Part shown: one piece after another, positions 31,377-39,475 of the stretch
Layout of the letters: every line of letters begins with the position of its first letter
How positions within the stretch are numbered: position 1 is the first letter of the stretch
DNA from: Scleromatobacter sp038243995
Lineage (GTDB): Bacteria; Pseudomonadota; Gammaproteobacteria; Burkholderiales; Burkholderiaceae_C
Length of the DNA: 64,000 nucleotides
Direction: 5' to 3'
Assembly (NCBI GenBank): GCA_038243995.1
Contig: JBBRTV010000016.1
Coordinates: 75,896 to 139,895, forward strand
The notes under the pieces: generated by a model
Told to the model about the DNA's origin: nothing
Databases searched by the model: none
What the model saw: the letters and a program-made list of their open reading frames with translations, nothing else
Translations under genes and position numbers: made by a program

Positions 31377-32738
31377 TCAGCGCGGGCCCGCCGCCGCGCC
31401 CATGACGGCGTCGGGCAGCGCGGTGGCGATCGCCGGGAACACGCAGATCAGCACGACGGCCAGCAGCATCAGCGCGAGGAAGGGCAGGACGCCGAAGATG
31501 ATGTCGCGCAGCGGGATGTCGGGCGCGATGTTCTTGATGACGAAGATGTTCAGGCCGACCGGCGGGTGGATCAGGCCCATCTCCATCACGATCGTCATCA
31601 GGATCCCGAACCAGATCAGGTCGAAGCCCGATGCCTTCAGCGGCGGCAGGACGATGGGCGCCAGCATGAGGATGATGCTGACGGGCGGCAGGAAGAAGCC
31701 GAGCACGATCACCATCAGCAGGATGGTCGCCAGCAGCAGCCAGCGCGACATCTGCAGGCCGACGATCCACTGCGCGGCCTCCTGGCTGATGTGCAGGTAG
31801 CTCATCACGTAGGAAAACAGCAGCGACATGCCGATGATGAACATCAGCATCGTCGACTCCTTGAGCGTCGCGGCCAGGATGGGCTTGACGTCGCGCGGGC
31901 GCCAGACGCCGTAGACCACGGCGATCAGCACCAGCGCCAGCAGCCCGCCCAGGCCGGCGGTTTCCGAGGGGGTGGCGTAGCCGCCGTACAGCGCGAGCAT
32001 CACGCCGATCAGCAGCACCACGAACGGCAGCACGCGCGGCAGCATCTCGAACTTCTCGCGCAGCGTGAACTCGTCGCGCAGCAGCAGCGCCGAGGGCAAG
32101 CCGCGCTCGTCGTAGGCGAGCCGCGCGCGGCGATGCTCGCGCCGGTAGTTCACCACCGCCCAGCCGGCGAACAGGGCGACCATCAGCAGCCCCGGGCCGA
32201 TGCCGGCGAGGAACAGCCGGCCCAGGGATTGTTCGGACGCCACGGCGTAGAGGATCATCGTCACCGACGGCGGCAGCAGGATGCCCAGCGTCCCGCCGGC
32301 CGCGATGATGCCGGCGGCGAAGCCCGGCGAATAGCCGCGCTTGCGCATCTCGGGGATGCCGGCGCTGCCGATGGCCGAGCACGTGGCCGGGCTCGAACCC
32401 GCCATGGCGGCGAACAGCGCGCAGGCGAACACGTTGGCGATGCCGAGCCCGCCCGGCAGCTTGTTCATCCACACGTGCATCGCGGCGTACAGATCCTGGC
32501 CCGCGCGCGACTTGCCGATCGCCGAGCCCTTGAGGATGAACAGCGGGATCGACAACAAGGTGATGCTGGCCATCTCCTCGTAGACGTTCTGCGTGACCGT
32601 ATCGAGCGCCGAGCGCGGCATGAACACCCACATGAAGATCATCGCCACGCTGCCGAGACCGAGCGAGATCGGCGCGCCCGAGAACATCACGAACAGGGTG
32701 ACGGCGCCGAACAGCAGGCCGAGGACGACGATGCTCAT
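31377..32738 (-). CDS. TRAP transporter large permease (DctM type)
   Basis: 453 residues with about 12 membrane segments. DctM signatures include GSAIGKSRAGQDLYAAMH, AAMAGSSPATCSAIGSAGIPEM and LGILLPPSVTMILYAV. It moves the bound acid into the cell with sodium or proton cotransport. The start ATG 32738 overlaps the small-permease stop (ATGA). Its place ahead of mdcA suggests malonate as the substrate, as known for the MatPQM TRAP system of rhizobia. Confidence 0.93.
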   Translation of the reverse strand: MSIVVLGLLFGAVTLFVMFSGAPISLGLGSVAMIFMWVFMPRSALDTVTQNVYEEMASITLLSIPLFILKGSAIGKSRAGQDLYAAMHVWMNKLPGGLGIANVFACALFAAMAGSSPATCSAIGSAGIPEMRKRGYSPGFAAGIIAAGGTLGILLPPSVTMILYAVASEQSLGRLFLAGIGPGLLMVALFAGWAVVNYRREHRRARLAYDERGLPSALLLRDEFTLREKFEMLPRVLPFVVLLIGVMLALYGGYATPSETAGLGGLLALVLIAVVYGVWRPRDVKPILAATLKESTMLMFIIGMSLLFSYVMSYLHISQEAAQWIVGLQMSRWLLLATILLMVIVLGFFLPPVSIILMLAPIVLPPLKASGFDLIWFGILMTIVMEMGLIHPPVGLNIFVIKNIAPDIPLRDIIFGVLPFLALMLLAVVLICVFPAIATALPDAVMGAAAGPR

Positions 32739-33319
32739 GTGCCGCGCCCCTGCCCTTGCGAGACGACGGCGTTGAGGCTGGCGACGAGCTGCAGCGCGAT
32801 CTGGACGGTGAGCAGCGTCATGCCGGCGGCCATCAGCGAGTAGGGAATCCAGAGCGGCGGGCCCCAGGAGGACGAGGTCGTCTGCCCGTCGACCCATGCC
32901 TCGCGGCACAGCGTCCACGACTTCCAGGTGAAGAATGCGCAGAACAGCGCGCACATCGCGTCGACCCCCGCCTGGCGCAGGCGGTTCGCCCAGGCCGGCA
33001 GCAACGCGGCGACGGCTTCGATGCCGATGTGCCCGCGCAGCGACTGCACGAACGCGCCGCACAGGAAGGTGGCGCCGACGAGGCAGAACACGGCCGTCTC
33101 GTCTTGCCAGTCGGTCGACGTCTTGAAGATGTAGCGCGTGACGACGCTGGACGTGAGCACCAGGGCCGCCGCGAGGAGGGCCAGCATCCCCAGCCCGAGC
33201 ATCGCCCGGTTGACGAGCTGCAGCGCGCGCTCCAGCGGCCGCAACCAGCCCGGCATGCAGGGCTCGCCCTGCGCGCGCGTCGCCGGGACGAGCGGTGCCG
33301 CTTCCGCTGCGGGGTTCAC
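32735..33319 (-). CDS. TRAP transporter small permease (DctQ type)
   Basis: 194 residues with four membrane segments, e.g. LGLGMLALLAAALVLTSSVVTRYIF and FVQSLRGHIGIEAVAALLP, the last matching the conserved DctQ loop. The N-terminal 20 residues are a non-conserved extension. It lies 10 bp after the binding-protein gene. Confidence 0.9.
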   Translation of the reverse strand: MNPAAEAAPLVPATRAQGEPCMPGWLRPLERALQLVNRAMLGLGMLALLAAALVLTSSVVTRYIFKTSTDWQDETAVFCLVGATFLCGAFVQSLRGHIGIEAVAALLPAWANRLRQAGVDAMCALFCAFFTWKSWTLCREAWVDGQTTSSSWGPPLWIPYSLMAAGMTLLTVQIALQLVASLNAVVSQGQGRGT

Positions 33320-33329
33320 GCGCCGCGCC

Positions 33330-34355
33330 TCAGAGCAGCTTCTGCGCGGCCTTCATCAGGCTCGCGCAGGTCTCGTTGCGGTCGGAGAAATCCTTCCAGG
33401 CCGTGTCGCGCGCGATCACTTGCCACTTCTTCAACGTCGGCTCGTCGATGTCGAAGATCTTCGCGCCGGCCTTGGCGTAGATCTCGGCGCAGGCGACGTC
33501 GTCCGCGGCCGCGGCCTCGAACGCGAAGGCCTCGAGCTGCTCGCCGACGCTCATCACGACGTCTTGCTGGGTCTTGGGCAACGCGGCGAAGATGTCCTTG
33601 GAGATCATCAGCGGCTCGAGCATGAACCAGTAGGTCTGCTTGCGGCCGCTCGTCAGGTACTTCGCGATCTCCTCGAGCTTGAACGAGATGAAGCTGGTCG
33701 ACGAGGTCATCGCGGCGTCCATCGCGCCGGTCTGCATGGCCGCATAGATTTCGTTGGACGGCAGCGAGATGACGGACGCGCCGGCCTGCTTGAGCATCAG
33801 GTCCATCTCGCGGCTGCCGCCGCGCACCTTCAGGCCCTTGGCGTCTTCCGGCGCGACGAGCGCGCGCGTGCGGGATGCGACGCCGCCGGCCTGCCAGACC
33901 CAGCTCACGATCATCACGCCCTTGGCATCGAGCACCTTGGCGAGCTGCCTGCCGACGTCCGCCGTCTTCCAGAGCGCCGCCTGCCTGTAGTTGGGCACCA
34001 GCGCCGGCATCAGGCCGATATTGGTTTCGGGCACTTCGCCGCCGGCGTACGACAGCGGCACCAGCGACATGTCGAGCGCGCCTTTGCGCAGCGCGGAGAA
34101 CTGCGCGTTGGTCTTCATCAGCGACGAGCCGGGATAGACAGAGGCCTTCAGCGCGCCACCCGTGCGTTTCTCGACCTCGGCGGCGAAGCGCCGGCACAGG
34201 CGGTCGCGGAAATCGCCTTCCGTCAGCGTGCCGCTGGGAAACTGGTGAGATATCTTCAGGTTGACGGCCGCCTGCGCGAATGCGCCGCCGCCCGCGAGGG
34301 CGAGCAGGCCGGCGCCGCCCGCGGATTGAATCACCTGGCGTCGATTGATCGTCAT
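33330..34355 (-). CDS. TRAP transporter substrate-binding protein (DctP type)
   Basis: 341 residues. The leader MTINRRQVIQSAGGAGLLALAGGG resembles a twin-arginine (Tat) signal (NRRQVI) more than a plain Sec signal. The mature part has the DctP fold: LKISHQFPSGTLTEGDFRD, the conserved arginine stretch GLKVRGGSREMDLMLKQ (which grips the substrate carboxylate) and NEIYAAMQTGAMDAA. ATG 34355 has GGAGA 6 nt upstream. It is the first gene of the malonate unit and divergent from a GntR regulator. Confidence 0.92.
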   Translation of the reverse strand: MTINRRQVIQSAGGAGLLALAGGGAFAQAAVNLKISHQFPSGTLTEGDFRDRLCRRFAAEVEKRTGGALKASVYPGSSLMKTNAQFSALRKGALDMSLVPLSYAGGEVPETNIGLMPALVPNYRQAALWKTADVGRQLAKVLDAKGVMIVSWVWQAGGVASRTRALVAPEDAKGLKVRGGSREMDLMLKQAGASVISLPSNEIYAAMQTGAMDAAMTSSTSFISFKLEEIAKYLTSGRKQTYWFMLEPLMISKDIFAALPKTQQDVVMSVGEQLEAFAFEAAAADDVACAEIYAKAGAKIFDIDEPTLKKWQVIARDTAWKDFSDRNETCASLMKAAQKLL

Positions 34356-34459
34356 GGAATGTCTCCGTTGTCGAATGGGCCCGGCCCGCAGCGAACTGCC
34401 AGGAGCTGGCGCCTCGAATTCGCTGGCCTCACGGCAGGTATGGATGCATGATAGGCAGA

Positions 34460-34491
34460 CTTGTATTATTGTCAATCGCTCTTGTGTAATA
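34460..34491. promoter_or_regulatory. Paired direct repeats, possible GntR operator
   Basis: CTTGTATTATT (34460) and CTTGTGTAATA (34481) start 21 bp apart, two helical turns, in an AT-rich stretch between the TRAP genes and the GntR gene. The TTGTA core recalls the TTGTATACAA-like operators of MdcY/MatR-type regulators. No experiment supports it. Confidence 0.4.
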
Positions 34492-34497
34492 GAAACC

Positions 34498-34525
34498 CTG
34501 AGATGCGATCCGGATCGCATCTCAG
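34498..34525. promoter_or_regulatory. Perfect 28-bp palindrome upstream of the GntR gene
   Basis: CTGAGATGCGATCC followed directly by its exact reverse complement, with no loop. It lies 41 bp before the GntR start codon. It could be a dimer operator, or a cruciform or attenuating hairpin in the regulator leader. Confidence 0.6.
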
Positions 34526-34566
34526 GCGCGCCGGACAGGGGGCAGGCTTCGAAAGGGGACAACACG

Positions 34567-35298
34567 ATGAGTCGGATATCCGAACGACTGCGGGAAACGA
34601 TCGAGGAAGAGGTTGCGACGGGCCGACTGCTGCCCGGCACCCACCTCGACGAGGTCGAGCTGGCGACGCGCTTCGGCGTGTCGCGCACGCCGATCCGCGA
34701 GGCGCTCAGCCAGCTTGCCGGGGAAGGCCTGGTCGAGATGCGACCGCGGCGCGGCGCGGTGGTCGCGCAGCTCTCTACAGGCCGCCTTGTCGAGATGTTC
34801 GAGGTGATGGCGGAGCTGGAGGCGATGTGCGCGCGCCTGGCGACGCGCCGCCTCGGCGACGCCGAGCTGGACGCCATCCAGGCCCTGCACGAACAGTGCC
34901 GCTCGGCGGTCGTGCAACGCGATCCGGACGCCTACTTCTACGCCAACGAGAAATTCCACCAGGCCCTCTACGCCGGCTCGCACAACACCTTCCTCTGCGA
35001 GCAGGCGCTCCACCTGCAGCGCATGTTGCGGCCCTATCGCCGGCTGCAGCTGCGCGTGCGGCACCGGCTGCAGAAGTCGTTCGACGAACACGACGCCATC
35101 GTCGCGGCGCTGCGCGACGGCAACGCCGATGCGGCCGTCGACGCCGTGCGCCTGCATGTCGTCGTGCAGGGAGAACGCTTCGCGGACCTGCTCGCGGGGC
35201 TGCAGCACATCGAGGAGCATGCGAGCGAGGCCGCGCTCGCGGCGACGCCGGGCCGGGGCATCGTCGACCGGCGGGACGCCGTCGGCGCGCGACGCTGA
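34567..35298 (+). CDS. GntR-family (FCD) transcriptional regulator of the malonate island
   Basis: 243 residues. Winged helix-turn-helix (5-70) with the signature LATRFGVSRTPIREALSQLAGEGLVEMRPRRGA, then an FCD ligand domain (80-225) with the metal-binding Asp/His pattern (ANEKFHQALY, EHDAIVAAL, VRLHV). Function is by context: MdcY of Acinetobacter and MatR of rhizobia are GntR regulators that sense malonate. ATG 34567 has AAGGGG 8 nt upstream. Divergent from the TRAP/mdc unit with a 211-bp shared control region. Confidence 0.88.
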   Translation: MSRISERLRETIEEEVATGRLLPGTHLDEVELATRFGVSRTPIREALSQLAGEGLVEMRPRRGAVVAQLSTGRLVEMFEVMAELEAMCARLATRRLGDAELDAIQALHEQCRSAVVQRDPDAYFYANEKFHQALYAGSHNTFLCEQALHLQRMLRPYRRLQLRVRHRLQKSFDEHDAIVAALRDGNADAAVDAVRLHVVVQGERFADLLAGLQHIEEHASEAALAATPGRGIVDRRDAVGARR

Positions 35299-35337
35299 AG
35301 CCGCGCGCGTCGCCCTGGCGAGCCTAGTGTCGTGATT

Positions 35338-35841
35338 GGCGTTGGTGCATGGAGGCTGGCAGCAGGCCGACAGCGCGATCCAGACCTGCCTGATGTTGCG
35401 CGCGGATCGACAGCACCGGGTTGAAGGTGTACGGCGCAGGGGAGTGGCAGACCGAGAAACACGGGCGTTCGCCTCGCAAAGGGCGCAAGCTTCACCTGGG
35501 TGTGGACGCGCAAAGCGGACCGATCGTGGCGGCGGTTCTGACGGATCAGGACGTCGATGATGCGTCGCAGGTTGGCCCGCTGCTCGAGCAGATCGAGTCG
35601 CTGGCGACGGAAGCCGGGCGCTCGTGGAGACTGCGATGGGCCGCTACAAGTCGATCATCGGCGAGCGGCTGCGCTCGCGCGGTGAGGCTACCCAGCGAAC
35701 CGAGGCCATCGTCGGCGTCGCCGATCTCAATCGCATGCTCGGCGCAGGAAGGCCCAACTCCGTCCGGCGTTCGGTGACCTCCGCGTAAATCGCGTCGGCA
35801 CCGGGCCACTCTCGTCTGCATTGCCTCCATGCACCAACGCC
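35338..35841 (+). mobile_element. Internally deleted IS5-family element with intact inverted ends (MITE-like)
   Basis: Perfect 19-bp inverted repeats GGCGTTGGTGCATGGAGGC (35338-35356) and GCCTCCATGCACCAACGCC (35823-35841) bound a 504-bp element. Inside are three separated pieces of one IS5-type transposase: ADSAIQTCLMLR; DSTGLKVYGAGEWQTEKHG through LTDQDVDDASQVGPLLEQIE; and the C-terminal end VETAMGRYKSIIGERLRSR through LNRMLGAGRPNSVRR. At least two internal deletions and a frame change remove the catalytic core, so it can only move in trans. Confidence 0.85.
35362..35788 (+). pseudogene. IS5-family transposase, fragmentary
   Basis: Relic transposase inside the deleted element. The junction after LMLRAD loses roughly 80 residues compared with full IS5-type transposases; that after EQIESLATEAG loses the central catalytic part. 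The C-terminal piece is in another frame and ends at TAA 35786-35788. Confidence 0.8.
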
Positions 35842-36014
35842 GATGGTCACGGCATCCAGGGAGCGCAGGCCGCGTCTTGCCTCATCAGCGAACAACCTGC
35901 GACGGACAACCACGCATGGTTGAGTCCTCGGCATAGGGGCCGGGAAGAGTCCAACGACTCCTCGGCAGGTGGATCGTCAGCGCGCTGCGCCGGCCCCGGC
36001 GCGCGGGTCCAGTT
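35842..36014. other. Spacer between the IS5 relic and the toxin relic
   Basis: No recognised coding or regulatory signal. The stretch between the right inverted repeat and the ParE relic has no frame with family resemblance on either strand. Confidence 0.4.
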
Positions 36015-36176
36015 TCAATGGTAGTCATCCTCAAGCTGATGTCGTACCGCCATGACCACGACTTCGGTTGAAGATTCGATTTCGAACAGCGCAACACACC
36101 CCGAGCTCCCGACTGAAATCACCAGTTCTCGCAGAAAGGCACTGTCGCTGGCCTTGCGGCACGTGAACGGGGAACT
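36015..36176 (-). pseudogene. C-terminal remnant of a ParE/RelE-superfamily toxin
   Basis: On the minus strand the frame reads FTCRKASDSAFLRELVI, then GCVALFEIESSTEVVVMAVRHQLEDDYH, and a stop. This is the typical end of ParE-type toxins (RK..D.pfLRELviPfGasGYVALFEI...vlAVRHQ.EDDYH). The N-terminal half is absent or out of frame and no antitoxin gene is visible, so it should be inactive. Located between the IS5 relic and the thiolase gene. Confidence 0.7.
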
Positions 36177-36282
36177 TTTGAATCCAACTTGCGCTGCAGC
36201 GCATCTACCACCGACGAAAGTGCGGAAGTCCGGCCTGCTGCAGCTTCGCGGCGAACCGGGTCGTACCAAGCGTTGGCAACCC

Positions 36283-37470
36283 TCAAATTCGCTCGAAGAT
36301 CGCCGCGATGCCCTGTCCACCGCCGATGCACATGGTCACGAGCGCATATCGCCCGCCCGTGCGCTGCAGCTCGTAGAGCGCCTTCGTGGCGAGCACGGCG
36401 CCCGAGGCGCCGATCGGGTGGCCGAGCGCGATGGCGCCGCCGTTGACGTTGACCTTGGTCAAGTCCAGGTCGAGACCGCGCGAGACGGCGATGGCCTGGG
36501 CCGCAAAGGCTTCGTTGCTCTCGATCACGTCCATCTGCCCGAGCTGCAGGCCGGCTTTCTTCAGCGCCAGGCGAGTGGCGGGAATCGGGCCTTCGCCCAT
36601 GATCTCGTTGGGGACGCCCGCGACGGCGTAGGACGCGAGGCGTGCCAGCGGCTTGTACCCGGCGGCCGCGGCGACGGTAGCGTCGGCGAGCACGAAGAAC
36701 GCGGCACCGTCGTTGATGCCGGACGCGTTGCCCGCGGTCACGGAGCCGTCCTTCTTGAACGCCGGCTTCATCTTCGCGAGCGACTCGGCGGTCGTCGCCG
36801 GCTTCACGTGCTCGTCGGTGTCGAAGACGACTTCGCCCTTGCGTGTCTGCTTGACGATGGGGACGATCTGCGACTTGAAACGGCCCTCGGCGATCGCGGC
36901 CGCGGCGCGGCGATGCGACTCCGCGGCAAGCGCGTCCTGCTCCTCGCGCGTGATGCCCCACTTGGTCGCCAGGTTCTCGGCCGTGATGCCCATGTGACCG
37001 ACGCCGAACGGGTCGGTCAGCGTGGCCACCATCATGTCGACGAGCTTGGTGTCGCCCATGCGCGCGCCGTTGCGCATCGCCGTGGACAGGTAGCCGCCGC
37101 GGCTCATGACTTCGACGCCGCCACCGATGCCGTAGTCGCAGTCGCCGAGCAGGATGTTCTGCGCTGTCGTCACGATGCCTTGCAGCCCGGACGAACACAA
37201 GCGGTTCACCGCCATCGCCACCGAGTCCATCGGCAGTCCCGCCTGGATCGAGGCCACCCGCGCCACGTAGGCCGAGCGACTCTCCGTCGGGATCGTGTTG
37301 CCGACGGTGACGTAGTTGATCAGGCCGGCATCGACGCCGGAGCGCTCGATGGCCGCCTTCATCACCAGGCCGGCGAGTTCCGACGGCTCGGTGTCGGCCA
37401 GCGCACCGTTGAAAGTTCCGACGGCCGAGCGCGCAGCACCCAGCACGACTACGTCGCGTTGATTCATCAT
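36283..37470 (-). CDS. Acetyl-CoA acyltransferase (BktB-like beta-ketothiolase)
   Basis: 395 residues. Thiolase family II: condenses or cleaves 3-ketoacyl-CoA, used in polyhydroxyalkanoate or fatty-acid metabolism. Active-site Cys92 in NRLCSSGLQ, His in NEAFAAQA/GHPIGASGA, and the C-terminal Cys in VTMCIGGGQG are all present. Sequence follows BktB of Cupriavidus closely (FDTDEHV, YALVTMCIGGGQGIAAIFERI). Start: ATG 37470, or the adjacent ATG 37467, after GGAGA. It stands alone, with no phaC or phaB nearby. Confidence 0.93.
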   Translation of the reverse strand: MMNQRDVVVLGAARSAVGTFNGALADTEPSELAGLVMKAAIERSGVDAGLINYVTVGNTIPTESRSAYVARVASIQAGLPMDSVAMAVNRLCSSGLQGIVTTAQNILLGDCDYGIGGGVEVMSRGGYLSTAMRNGARMGDTKLVDMMVATLTDPFGVGHMGITAENLATKWGITREEQDALAAESHRRAAAAIAEGRFKSQIVPIVKQTRKGEVVFDTDEHVKPATTAESLAKMKPAFKKDGSVTAGNASGINDGAAFFVLADATVAAAAGYKPLARLASYAVAGVPNEIMGEGPIPATRLALKKAGLQLGQMDVIESNEAFAAQAIAVSRGLDLDLTKVNVNGGAIALGHPIGASGAVLATKALYELQRTGGRYALVTMCIGGGQGIAAIFERI

Positions 37471-37658
37471 GATGGTCTCCAGAGGGGGATGATCGAAAGG
37501 ACTGTCCTGATCGGCTGCGAGTATGCGCCGTGCCGCCATCGACACAGCTTGAATCGCACCGACCTTGGCGGAGCCCGGTCGGATGCAGTCGGTCGGCAGG
37601 CGGCGTCGTAGCCTGGCCGGCAACCGGGCCTGCCAGCCGTCGTTGTCGCGTTCCGTTG

Positions 37659-38768
37659 CTATTCCTGCATCAGGGCGACGCCCTTGATCTGCGCGTGCAG
37701 CGCGTCGCCCGGCTGCAGCGCCAGCGCGTCGGCGCTCCGGCGCGTGATGCGCGCGAGAAGGCGCACACCGTCTGGCGCGCGTCCCGCATCCGCAGACGCC
37801 GATGCGCACAGCGCGAGCGTGAGCAAGGCCGTGCTGCGGTCGACCGCCAGCGCCTCCAGGCGCACCGGCAGCACGTTGAGGATGCTGGTCTCCCCGGGCC
37901 GCTGGCGGGTGACGCTGACATCGCGCGCCAGCACGCGGGCGCGCACCCGTGTCCCCAATGCGCCGGCCGTCTCGCCCAACCACAGCGCGCCGCCGGGAAA
38001 GGCGATGCGCGAGAGCCCGTAGACCGGGTCGTGCTCGACGACCTCGGCCTCGATCACCACCCCGGCGTCGTCCTGCCGGGCGAGCGGCAGGTCGGTGCGC
38101 GCGAGCATCGCGGCCAGCGGGCCTGCGGCTCGCACCGATCCGGCTTCCATCAGCACGAGGGTGTCGGCGAGTCGCGCGACTTCGTCCAGCGCGTGGGTCA
38201 CGTAGACGATGGGCAGCGCGAGCTCGCGGTGCAGGCGCTCCAGGTAGGGCAGGATCTCGGCCTTGCGGGCGGCGTCGAGCGCGGCGAGCGGCTCGTCCAT
38301 CAGCAGCAGCCGCGGTCGCGTGGCCAGGGCGCGCGCGATCGCGACGCGCTGGCGCTCGCCGCCGGAGAGCGTGTCGGGGCGGCGCCCGAGCAGGGAACCG
38401 ATACCGAGCAGTTCGACCGTGGCGCGCAGGTCGAGGTCGCCGCCGCCCCCGCGCGCGGCGACGCGGCGCCGTCCGTAGTCGAGATTGCCCTGCACGCTCA
38501 GGTGGGGAAACAGCGCCGCCTCCTGGATCACATACCCGATCGAGCGGCAATGAACCGGAAGAAAGCGACCGGTGGCGTCGTCCTGCCAGACCTCGTCGCC
38601 GATCGCGACGCGCCCGGCCGCGCGTTCCAGGCCGGCCAGGGCGCGCAGCACCGTCGTCTTGCCGCATCCCGAGGCGCCCCACAGCGCTGTCACGCCTTGC
38701 GCGGGCAGGGCCAGGGAGACGTCGAGCGTGAAGTCGCCGCGCGCCAGCCGCAAGGTCGCCGCAATCAT
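37659..38768 (-). CDS. modC: Molybdate ABC transporter ATP-binding protein ModC
   Basis: 369 residues. ATPase domain with Walker A WGASGCGKTTVLRAL, signature LSGGERQRVAIARAL, Walker B LLLMDEPLAALD and switch His in VTHALDE; then a C-terminal TOBE/Mop domain (about 300-365) that binds oxyanion. Powers ModB. The start overlaps the modB stop by ATGA. Last gene of modE-modA-modB-modC. Confidence 0.94.
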   Translation of the reverse strand: MIAATLRLARGDFTLDVSLALPAQGVTALWGASGCGKTTVLRALAGLERAAGRVAIGDEVWQDDATGRFLPVHCRSIGYVIQEAALFPHLSVQGNLDYGRRRVAARGGGGDLDLRATVELLGIGSLLGRRPDTLSGGERQRVAIARALATRPRLLLMDEPLAALDAARKAEILPYLERLHRELALPIVYVTHALDEVARLADTLVLMEAGSVRAAGPLAAMLARTDLPLARQDDAGVVIEAEVVEHDPVYGLSRIAFPGGALWLGETAGALGTRVRARVLARDVSVTRQRPGETSILNVLPVRLEALAVDRSTALLTLALCASASADAGRAPDGVRLLARITRRSADALALQPGDALHAQIKGVALMQE

Positions 38769-39451
38769 CGCGAGGTCTCCCGGCGTGGACGGGACGGTCG
38801 CGCCAGCGCATGGAGCGCGACCAGGGTGACCAGCGCGAACACGAGCATGCCGGCGGCGAGCGCGTTCGCGTCCGCGGTCGCGCCCGCCTCGACGTGGTCG
38901 TAGATCGCCACCGACATCACGCGCGTCGCGCCCGGGATGTTGCCGCCAATCATCAACACCACGCCGAATTCGCCGGTGGTGTGGGCGAAGCCCAGGACGC
39001 AGGCGGTCAGCAGGCCCGGCCGCGCCAGGGGCAGCGCGATGCTGAAGAAGCGATCCCACGGTCCGGCGCGCAGCGTGGCGGCGGCTTCGAGCGCGCGCTC
39101 GGGAATCGCCTCGAAGGCCTGCTGCAGGGGCTGTACCACGAAGGGCATCGAATACAGCACCGAGCCGACCACCAGTCCCGCGAAGGTGAAGGGCAGCCGC
39201 CCGAGTCCGATCGCCTGCGTCAGGTGCCCGATCGCGCCCTGCGGCCCCAGCGCGAGCAGCAGGTAGAAGCCGAGCACCGACGGCGGCAGGACGAGCGGCA
39301 GCGCGACGATAGCGGCCGCCACGGGCTTGACGCGCGAATGCGTGCGCGCCAGCCACCAGGCGATCGGCGTGCCGAGCAGCAACAGCACCGCGGTGCTCGA
39401 GGCCGCCAGTTCGACGGTCAGGCGGACGGCGCTCCAGTCGTCGGAAGTCAT
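38765..39451 (-). CDS. modB: Molybdate ABC transporter permease ModB
   Basis: 228 residues with five to six membrane segments. The ModB/CysT permease pattern is seen: LPLVLPPSVLGFYLLLALG, and the EAA-like loop ALEAAATLRAGPWDRFFSIALPLARPGLL that couples to ModC, followed by GFAHTTGEFGVVLMIGGNIPG. 24 bp after modA. Confidence 0.94.
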   Translation of the reverse strand: MTSDDWSAVRLTVELAASSTAVLLLLGTPIAWWLARTHSRVKPVAAAIVALPLVLPPSVLGFYLLLALGPQGAIGHLTQAIGLGRLPFTFAGLVVGSVLYSMPFVVQPLQQAFEAIPERALEAAATLRAGPWDRFFSIALPLARPGLLTACVLGFAHTTGEFGVVLMIGGNIPGATRVMSVAIYDHVEAGATADANALAAGMLVFALVTLVALHALARPSRPRRETSR

Positions 39452-39475
39452 GTGCTTCTCCGGTCTTCGAAGCGC

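Noticed and set aside
28358..31405. 1015-codon plus-strand open frame opposite mdcD, mdcC and mdcA
   Set aside because: Composition typical of antisense frames; the mdc genes explain the region.
35644..35934. Minus-strand frame of 96 codons over the right end of the IS5 relic
   Set aside because: Antisense to the transposase C-terminus, no motif.
36119..37198. 359-codon minus-strand frame overlapping the thiolase
   Set aside because: Shifted frame of the thiolase gene with arginine-rich composition.
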